From: an uncultured Anaerolineae bacterium
GTDB taxonomy: Bacteria; Chloroflexota; Anaerolineae; Anaerolineales; Villigracilaceae
Assembly (NCBI GenBank): GCA_903854805.1
Contig: CAINXK010000413.1
Location: 1 to 12,577 of the forward strand
DNA length: 12,577 bases
Direction: 5' to 3'
The number at the start of each line of letters is the position of its first letter. Within the stretch, counting starts at the first letter, position 1. Made by a program: the position numbers and the translations under genes. The notes under the pieces are model-generated. The model saw only the letters and a list, made by a program, of their open reading frames with translations. It was not told where the DNA came from and did no database searches. Below, in pieces: positions 1 through 6,300 of this stretch.

Positions 1-2
1 AG

Positions 3-518
3 TTTCGACCGCTGTATTTAGCCGTGAAGCAGCCTGGACAAACCTGGTCTGGAAGAATTATTTGCTTCAAGGGTAATCCAATTGAAGCTACCCTGTTGGC
101 TCGTTGGGATGAAGGTTACAAAGACCCTTGGCTCATTCTTACCGACTTGCCTGTAGAACACGCTTCGGCATGTTGGTATGGTTTACGAACCTGGATAGAA
201 CGTGGTTTCAAGCATATAAAAAGCGCTGGCTGGCGCTGGAATTACACCCGTATGACGGATCCTGAACGGGCGACCCGATTGTGGTTGGCGATCTCTGTTG
301 CTACTCTCTGGGTGCTCAGTGTAGGCGGCGAAGCCGATGCCAACATACCGGTCAGTTCCTTTGATGCTTTACCAGAAAAACACATCGTTAGAAGCACAAA
401 ATCTAAATTAGCACCGATCCGTTTGGTTTCTTGCTTTCGCCGTGGATTAATTGTTATTCTCACCGCGCTCATCACCCAGAAAAAATTGCCGCTTGGAAGG
501 TTTTTCCCTGAGCCTTAG
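3..518 (+). CDS. IS4-family transposase, C-terminal part (5' end outside window)
   Basis: This is the C-terminal part of a DDE transposase that cuts and joins IS ends. The reading frame is open from base 3, so the protein starts upstream of the window; the GTG at 24 is only an internal codon. Visible is the IS4-family C-terminal signature Y-(2)-R-(3)-E-(6)-K in YGLRTWIERGFKHIK (bases about 177-221), which carries the catalytic Glu. A basic and aromatic stretch follows (SAGWRWNYTRMTDPERATRLW), then a hydrophobic helix. The two catalytic Asp residues must lie outside the window. It differs clearly from the second IS4-type transposase at 10813-12178, so these are different elements. No stop or frameshift is seen in the visible part, so it may be functional. 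I could not identify the matching IS terminal repeat downstream of the stop. Confidence 0.8.
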   Translation, partial: FRPLYLAVKQPGQTWSGRIICFKGNPIEATLLARWDEGYKDPWLILTDLPVEHASACWYGLRTWIERGFKHIKSAGWRWNYTRMTDPERATRLWLAISVATLWVLSVGGEADANIPVSSFDALPEKHIVRSTKSKLAPIRLVSCFRRGLIVILTALITQKKLPLGRFFPEP

Positions 519-564
519 CCCTCTTAATTAAGAAACCTACCCTTAAAAGGGATGGGGGAGGGCT
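517..564. repeat. Nested hairpin downstream of the transposase; possible terminator
   Basis: AGCCCTC (517-523) pairs perfectly with GAGGGCT (558-564). Inside the loop is a second small hairpin, CCCTT-AA-AAGGG (540-551), and the palindrome CTTAATTAAG (523-532). The outer stem is followed by CTTT, so on the plus strand it could terminate the transposase transcript, although the T run is short. The right arm belongs to a 16-17 bp motif (550-566) that recurs at 12350-12365, so the structure may instead be the edge of a small palindromic repeat element. Confidence 0.4.
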
Positions 565-655
565 CTTTGACATACATGAATAACAACGTAAAGATGGCTG
601 CCCCAAGACCGGTAGCTACGATAGTTCTTGTACTAACCTTGAAATACTCTTTCAT
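524..655 (-). pseudogene. Truncated UPF0397-like ECF transporter S component (N-terminal remnant)
   Basis: A short minus-strand ORF of 43 codons starts at ATG 655 behind a strong ribosome-binding site: AAGGAG (complement of 664-669), 8 nt from the start. Its start lies 27 nt after the GntR stop codon, so the two were cotranscribed. The first 30 residues contain STRTIVATGLGAAIFTLLF, then MYVK. I recognise this as like the N-terminus of UPF0397 / energy-coupling-factor S components (pattern T-V-V-A-x-G-I-G-A-A-L-F, then a V-x-I-P segment). Such proteins are integral membrane substrate-binding subunits of vitamin or cofactor importers and are normally about 180 aa. Homology seems to end at about codon 30-36; the remaining codons run into hairpin DNA, and no ATPase or T component follows. 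The family call rests on a short stretch and needs a profile search; the truncation is clear because a strong start is followed by so short an ORF. Confidence 0.55.
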
Positions 656-682
656 TTTCTTTTCTCCTTAGCGTTGAATGAA

Positions 683-1426
683 TTAGATGCTGAATGAAAT
701 TTCATATTTATCTGGCAGGAAGTAGAGCTTGCAGCGTGCCAAGCCTTCTCCCCGGGCGGTAAACAGAATCTCCTCAACATAGATCACAGGTTCGTTGGGC
801 TGGATTTGTAGAAAAGTTGTGATGTTCTCTTCTGCCTGTACCAGCCGGATGGTCAGCTTTGCGCTGTCTGCCATTTCGAAAATGGTTTTATTGATAAGGT
901 TTGAAACTTCGGCCTCGGAATGGAGGTCAACATTAATATCATTGATGTGTTTGACTGGGATTTGAATGAAAGCATGCCCAACCGGCTTGCCCTGGGAAGA
1001 GTAGACATTATTACTGGCCATGACTATTTCGGTAGCTTTGATCCCCAGCCGGCTTTGGGCAACCTCGGTGGGCGGCCCGTAGTTATAAGAGATATCGATG
1101 GCGTCGATCTCTTCTTTAGCGCATTGAATGATGGGATTAAAAATATGGGCTGCGTCAGTTGTTTCCCCTTTGCCCCTGTATGTTACGACGGTACCCTTAC
1201 CCTGGCTTTTCTGAACCAGGCCATCTTCGTTCAAGATGGCCAATGCCAAGCGGACAGCATTCCTGCTGACTCCATACTTTTCCGTCAGAACAGTTTCACT
1301 CGGAAGTTGTGCGCCGTCTTTGTACAAGCCATTGATAATATCTGCGTAAAGCATGTTGTAAACCGGAACGTGGACCGGAATTCTTTCAGCTGGTTTACTG
1401 GTGATCGTTCTATTTGACATTTTCAC
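683..1426 (-). CDS. GntR-family transcriptional regulator with UTRA ligand-binding domain (HutC/FarR type)
   Basis: This is a cytoplasmic, ligand-responsive DNA-binding regulator of normal family length (247 aa). Residues about 20-85 form the winged helix-turn-helix: LPSE at 41-44, the recognition helix around SRNAVRLAL (54-62), and the wing GKGTVV (76-81). Residues about 95-245 match a UTRA effector domain, ending in the typical pattern EEILFTARGEGLARCKLYF. The start may be GTG 1426 or, six bases in, ATG 1420; both have only weak Shine-Dalgarno sequences. The gene downstream, 27 nt away, is the remnant of a probable ECF S component, so this regulator probably controlled uptake of a small molecule, perhaps a vitamin; the ligand cannot be read from sequence. 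An array of palindromes and a TATAAT box upstream suggest autoregulation. The ORF is intact although its downstream partner is destroyed. Confidence 0.92.
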   Translation of the reverse strand: MKMSNRTITSKPAERIPVHVPVYNMLYADIINGLYKDGAQLPSETVLTEKYGVSRNAVRLALAILNEDGLVQKSQGKGTVVTYRGKGETTDAAHIFNPIIQCAKEEIDAIDISYNYGPPTEVAQSRLGIKATEIVMASNNVYSSQGKPVGHAFIQIPVKHINDINVDLHSEAEVSNLINKTIFEMADSAKLTIRLVQAEENITTFLQIQPNEPVIYVEEILFTARGEGLARCKLYFLPDKYEISFSI

Positions 1427-1449
1427 GATCTCACATGCTGCAGGTTGAT

Positions 1450-1455
1450 ATTATA
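1450..1455 (-). promoter_or_regulatory. Putative -10 box of the GntR gene
   Basis: The minus strand reads TATAAT, a perfect consensus -10 hexamer, about 24-30 bp upstream of the GntR start codons. The hexamer 17 bp further upstream (ACAAGA) is a poor -35. The first palindrome (1474-1486) covers this -35 position, as expected for an autorepressed promoter. Transcription would start near 1443, leaving a short leader. Confidence 0.4.
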
Positions 1456-1473
1456 AAAATGAACCGGCGAGAT

Positions 1474-1546
1474 CTTGTTGAACAAGTTGAAACTTGTTTG
1501 ACAAGAGCGAACTTATTGAATAAGTTAACAAGATTGAAATTCAATC
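1474..1546. promoter_or_regulatory. Array of four palindromes, probable GntR operator region
   Basis: Palindromes in order: CTTGTT-G-AACAAG (1474-1486, centre 1480); CTTGTT-T-GACAAG with one mismatch (1493-1505, centre 1499); AACTTATT-G-AATAAGTT, perfect 8-1-8 (1510-1526, centre 1518); GATTGAA-A-TTCAATC, perfect 7-1-7 (1532-1546, centre 1539). The first two are joined by another perfect palindrome, CAAGTT-GA-AACTTG (1483-1496). The first three centres are exactly 19 bp apart and the fourth is 21 bp on. The array lies 50-120 bp upstream of the GntR start, over and upstream of the -35 position. GntR/UTRA proteins bind as dimers to short palindromes, so these are probable binding sites. The rest of 1547-1704 is AT-rich with nothing I can name. 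Confidence 0.6.
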
Positions 1547-1704
1547 ATTTCAAAAAGTCAATATGATTAATTTTTTGTTAATTTTTGCCTTATTCACCAA
1601 CCCATTTTCAGATTGACAGACTCCGGGTTACAGATATGTCGAAATTAGGTTTTTACGGGAAGTCTGCCTGTTATTGAATGCCGACCATCCACCCCTAAGC
1701 TGGT

Positions 1705-2880
1705 TTAGACACATCTTTTTATAGCCATCAGAGTGATGTCATCGAACTGGTCAGTTGTACCGATAAATTGGGAGAGACTATCCTCGACGAGATTGAGAAT
1801 CAGTTCAGATGTAGTATTCTGACCGTTCAAGGCATGGTACAAGCGCTCACTACCAAAAGCAGTGTTTTGCGCATCGATGGCATCCGGAATGCCATCAGTA
1901 AATGCCAGGAGTAGATCATCCCGTTCCAATTGTATCGATTGAACGGTATATTTCGCATCCAGGATAATGCCAATGATCGGTCCGGTAGGAGGCAGGGAAG
2001 CTACCACAGAGCCATTTCTCAACAAAAGTGGGGATTCATTTCCACAGTTAATATAATTGAGCATACCAGTTTGCAGATCAACTATACCGATAAAGACCGT
2101 GGCAAACATATTAGCAGCGGCATGTGTGCCAGAAACATAATTATTTGTAAACGATACGATATGCTGCAATCGATCGTTGGGTGTAAACGACTGTATGTCT
2201 TTGCTGGTGGAAAAAGCATCGGTAGTGGCAGTTATCCGGATCAGGCTGCGAAAAAGGGTCATAAATAAGGCGGCACCCACTCCTTTGTCACACACGTCTC
2301 CGACAACGAAGGCCAGGTTGGCGTCGGGAAGTAAAAATGCGTCGTAAAAGTCACCGGCAACTTCACGGGCAGCCTTGAGGTAGGCGGCAACTTCCCAACC
2401 GTCCGGTCTGGGCAGATCGGATGGCAAAAAACCAAGTTGGATTTCTCGGGCAATATCCAGTTCACGTTCCAAACCTTTCAGATAGAGATGCTGTAAATCA
2501 CGCAGATGCTTCTTTTCCAGGCTGGAAGCAATGCGAGCGCATAACAGGGTTGGCTCAAAAGGTTTAGGGAGATAATCATCGGCTCCAAGTTGGATCCCCC
2601 GGACAACACTATTTAAATCATTATTGGCTGAAATAACAATAACGGGCAAATCACGAGTGGCTGAATTGGCCTTAAGACGGGCCAACACTTCAAACCCATC
2701 CATAACCGGCATCATAATATCCAGCAAAATTAGATCGGGAGGTTCACTCAGGATTTTATTGAGCGCATCCTGCCCATTGACTGCGGTAATGATGGAGTAG
2801 TTCAGGTCCTCCAGCTCCTGTTCAAGATAATCGACATTAAAGGGTTCGTCATCAACAATTAGAATTTTTTCACCGGGCAT
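1705..2880 (-). CDS. Response regulator with PP2C-type SpoIIE/RsbU phosphatase output domain
   Basis: This soluble two-domain regulator (391 aa) joins a phosphoryl-accepting REC domain to a Mn/Mg-dependent Ser/Thr phosphatase. REC spans residues about 5-120: acidic pair D10-D11, phosphoacceptor D54 in LLDIMMP, S84, and K106 in LPKPFEP. A helical linker (about 122-150, with the RsbU-like ELDIAREIQLGFLP) leads to the PP2C domain (about 160-390). That domain shows the metal-binding motifs AREVAGDFYD (D177), VGDVCDKGVGAAL (D195), AFTDGIPDA (D329) and the terminal QFDDITLMAIK (D380/D381), so it looks catalytically complete. The ATG has AGGA about 9 nt upstream. It is the last gene of the kinase operon, 50 bp after the stand-alone receiver, so it is the likely output. 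Relatives dephosphorylate STAS-domain anti-anti-sigma factors in partner-switching pathways; no such partner is encoded here. Confidence 0.93.
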   Translation of the reverse strand: MPGEKILIVDDEPFNVDYLEQELEDLNYSIITAVNGQDALNKILSEPPDLILLDIMMPVMDGFEVLARLKANSATRDLPVIVISANNDLNSVVRGIQLGADDYLPKPFEPTLLCARIASSLEKKHLRDLQHLYLKGLERELDIAREIQLGFLPSDLPRPDGWEVAAYLKAAREVAGDFYDAFLLPDANLAFVVGDVCDKGVGAALFMTLFRSLIRITATTDAFSTSKDIQSFTPNDRLQHIVSFTNNYVSGTHAAANMFATVFIGIVDLQTGMLNYINCGNESPLLLRNGSVVASLPPTGPIIGIILDAKYTVQSIQLERDDLLLAFTDGIPDAIDAQNTAFGSERLYHALNGQNTTSELILNLVEDSLSQFIGTTDQFDDITLMAIKRCV

Positions 2881-2930
2881 AAGACTTTATCCTGAAATTA
2901 AAATCGATTGTACTAAAGTGTAATGCTCAC

Positions 2931-3284
2931 CTATCTCAAATAAATTTGTAACTTATTGAGCAATAAACTTTCATCCACTGGCTTGGTCAGGTAATCGGTG
3001 CAACCGGCGTCCCTGGCGCGATCATCATCACCGCTCATGGCATGAGCAGAAAGACCAATGATCGGCAAGCTAGGGAAAGTCTTACGAATATTTTGTGTGG
3101 CTGCATACCCATCCATAATGGGCAAAGAAATATCCATTAATACCAGATCGGGTTTATGCTGCTCAGCAAGTACCACCCCCTGCAAACCATCCCTGGCTAC
3201 CAACAGATTGTAGTCATCCTCGAGGATTTGAACGAGGAGGTCAATGTTTAGTTCAATATCTTCAACAATAAGTATGGTCTTCAT
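2931..3284 (-). CDS. Stand-alone receiver (REC-only) response regulator, DivK-like
   Basis: A 117-aa single-domain receiver with no output domain. The phosphorylation site is complete: acidic E8-D9, acceptor D51 in LMDISLP, S79 in GLSAHAM, K101 in YLTKPVD. The A-H-A-M after the switch Ser and the GCTDYLTKP end resemble DivK/CheY-like shuttle receivers. The ATG at 3284 follows GAGAGG at a normal distance. It lies between the hybrid kinase (107 bp upstream) and the REC-PP2C regulator (50 bp downstream), all on the minus strand. Its role is probably to pass or buffer phosphoryl groups, or to tune the kinase allosterically; sequence does not tell which. Confidence 0.93.
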   Translation of the reverse strand: MKTILIVEDIELNIDLLVQILEDDYNLLVARDGLQGVVLAEQHKPDLVLMDISLPIMDGYAATQNIRKTFPSLPIIGLSAHAMSGDDDRARDAGCTDYLTKPVDESLLLNKLQIYLR

Positions 3285-3391
3285 GATGGACCTCTCAGCC
3301 TGTCCTATTTCATTTCATTCCAGGCGTAAAACCAATAAAAACATAACGCTGCACGGCACAAACACCATGGATTGATTCGTTCCATTTTTCG

Positions 3392-6300
3392 TTACAGCAA
3401 GCTCTTGATCTCCTCCATTAATTTTTCGCCCTGAAAACCCTGCTTCTTCATGACAACAGCAACGGTTTCCTTCAATCTGGAAGCTTCGGACCCGGTCAGA
3501 TCTTTGGCACTGATGACAATGATGGGCAGGTCCCGGGTTTGGGGATCTGCTCGCAAGGCTTCGATGACACCGAAACCATCCAGACGCGGCATAATAATGT
3601 CGAGCAGGAGAATATCGGGACGGCGCAATGCAATCGCTTCCAGCCCAGCCAACCCATCAAGCGCGGAATCTAACTTAAATTCTGCTTCCGGCAGAAACTG
3701 ACGCAGCATATCCACAATATTTGGATCATCATCTACAACCAGGAGTTGTTTTTGCGAGCTATCGTCCGGACGAATGACATGGCATAAAGTATCCCGGACT
3801 GCGATAGGATCGAGCGGTTTGAGAAGGTAGGCTGCCGCACCCAGCCGGAATCCCAGGGCTTTTTTATCAACAATAGTCAAAAGAATGACGGGAATGCTGG
3901 TCGTCTGCAGGTTCTCTTTCAGGTCGTGGAGCACCTGCCACCCATCTGCGCCCGGCAGGATAATATCCAACAGGATGGCTTGCGGCTGCTGCTCACACGC
4001 CAAACGGATGCCATCCTGTCCATTGCTGGCACCCAGGATCTCATATTCCTGCTGATTAAGGTTTTCCTGCAGGAGATAAACTGCATCAGGATCATCATCG
4101 ATGACCAGCAAACGTTTTTTATGGGAATTGAATGAGGCAGGTTGAACATCGGTTACCACAGGCGTTATTTCATGCTCTGAATGGAGGAGCGCGGGTTTAC
4201 TCCCATATTGCATTGGAATTACAAGCGTGAAGGTCGACCCTTTCCCGAATTCGCTTTCGACGGTTAAATCGCCTCCAAGCAAATGCGCCAGGTTTCGGCT
4301 GATGGAGAGACCCAACCCCGTCCCACCATACTGGCGGGTGGTGGTGTTATCGGCTTGCTGGAACTCTTTGAAAATCCGCGGAAGAGCCTCGGTGCTGATA
4401 CCAATACCGGTATCACTGACAGCCAGACACAGATTATCACCATTGCGGCTGGCGGAAAGAAGAATTTTCCCCGTGTGCGTGAATTTGGCCGCATTGCTAA
4501 GCAAGTTAAGAACAATCTGTCGGATCTTATCCTGGTCTGAATAAATTGTAGCGATGCTTTCATCCAGCTGCTTTTCCAACACAACACTTGGTCGGATTAA
4601 GGGTTGGGTCGTATTAGCACACAGATCGACCAGGGGGGCGATACGGAAATTGGCAGCGAGCACATCCATACGCCCGGCTTCGATTTTGGCAATATCAAGC
4701 ACGGTATTGATCAGATTGAGCAAATGTTCAGCGCTGGTGAGGACTTTATCGAGATTCTCGGTCTGCTTTTCCGGAATGAGACCCTCGGCTTTGCGGCGTA
4801 CGATCCGGGTAAACCCGATGATGGCGTTGAGCGGGGTCCGCAGCTCATGGCTCATATTAGCAAGGAAAGCGCTTTTAGCCTGGTTAGCCTGTTCCGCAGC
4901 AACACGGGCTTCACGGGCCTGATCAAAAAGGCGCGCATTATGCAATGCAGTCCCAACATTGGCTGCCAGAGTATTAAGCAGGTTTTCGTCATCGAGCGTG
5001 AAAACACCTTCGAGTTCGGTGCTTTGAACACTGATAACACCTACGGGGTTTCCACTGACAAAAATCGGCACCCCCAGATAGGAACGCGCCTGCTTGCCAA
5101 TGACCGCGGTACCCAGCTCCTGGGTTTGCCGGTCGACTGCCTCGTTCAATAAAAGTGGTTCGCCAGTCTGAATAATCTTGCCAGTCAAGCCCTCGCCAAT
5201 GTCCATGGGAGTCAGTTCTTCGCCAAAGGTGTAAGGGAAATTGATCAAGTTGGTATGCTCATCCAGTAAGGCTACATAGGCGATATCTGCCCTAAAGACT
5301 GTGCGCATCTGTTCGCCAACCAGGTGAATGAGTGGTTGGAGACCCAACTCTCCAGCCAGTTCCCGTGAAACTGTGTTGATGGTGGCAAGTTCAGCAGCGC
5401 GCTGCTCGGTTTCTTTTAGTAAGCGTTGAGTCTCATCGAACAGGTGTGCATTTTCTAGAGCGATACCCATGGCATTTGCCAACGTTTGCAACAAGTGCAC
5501 ATCATTGGCTTTAAAAATATTTTCCCTGTCCAGATCCTGAATTGAGATGATGCCCTTAACACGATCATTCACCAAGAGTGGAACGAATAGCGCGGCCTTT
5601 GGCCAATTACCCGTCAAGAGAGGATTATTATGTTGGGCTGCCAAAGCTGCAAAATCCTGGTTGACCAGGATGGGGGCACGGCTGTTGATAACATCCAACC
5701 GAAATCCATAGGGTTCGCGCGGTGTAATGACACTGCGGTCACCATTTTCATAAGAGTAGGGCATGGAAATCAAGTTGGTATCCGGATCATAATTGACAAT
5801 ATCCACGACCTGAACATTGAACACTTCACGAACTTTCTCCCCAATCAGTTCGTAGATGGCTTGCAAATCCAATTTTGACGCCAGGCTGGCCTGAACACTA
5901 TTGATGGTGGCAAGTTCGGCGGCGCGCTGCTCGGTTTCTTTGAGTAAATATTGGGTTTCACCGAAAAGACGCGCGTTTTCAAGGGCAGCTCCCAGCGAAC
6001 CAGCGATGGTGGTCAATAAACGCAGCTCGGATTCGCCATAGGCATTTTCATGCTCATAATTCTCAAGTTGAATGAGGCCCAAAACCCGATCCCCACTAAT
6101 GATGGGGACGGCCACCAATGATTTACTCTGGTCGGTACCTGGAATGGGAGCTGCATTGATTTTTTTGTAATCAGCCAGGGTATTAAACACGATCGGCTGA
6201 CGGGTTCTTTGCATAGTCTCAAATTTTCCACCTGGAAGTGGCGCTATGGGTTGAACTGTAATCCTATGGCCGTGTTCAACCAGGTACAAATAATGCATCC

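Noticed and set aside
920..1417. Plus-strand ORF of 165 codons opposite the GntR gene
   Set aside because: It lies wholly antisense to a clear GntR/UTRA protein, has no ribosome-binding site and shows no family pattern.
1474..1546. Repeated palindromes considered as a miniature CRISPR-like or iteron array
   Set aside because: Units are 13-17 bp, differ in sequence and have no unique spacers; position upstream of a GntR gene fits operators better. No replication gene is present.
1617..1666. CAGACT / AGTCTG inverted pair as terminator of the signalling operon
   Set aside because: The stem is only 6 bp with a 38-nt loop and no T run in the right direction, so it is not supportable.
1930..2268. 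Plus-strand 112-codon ORF opposite the PP2C domain
   Set aside because: Antisense shadow of a conserved phosphatase domain, without a recognisable motif.
4227..5152. Several overlapping plus-strand ORFs of 85-182 codons opposite the kinase
   Set aside because: They mirror the HATPase, HisKA and GAF6 coding sequence on the other strand; residues look like frame shadows and no start signals are seen.
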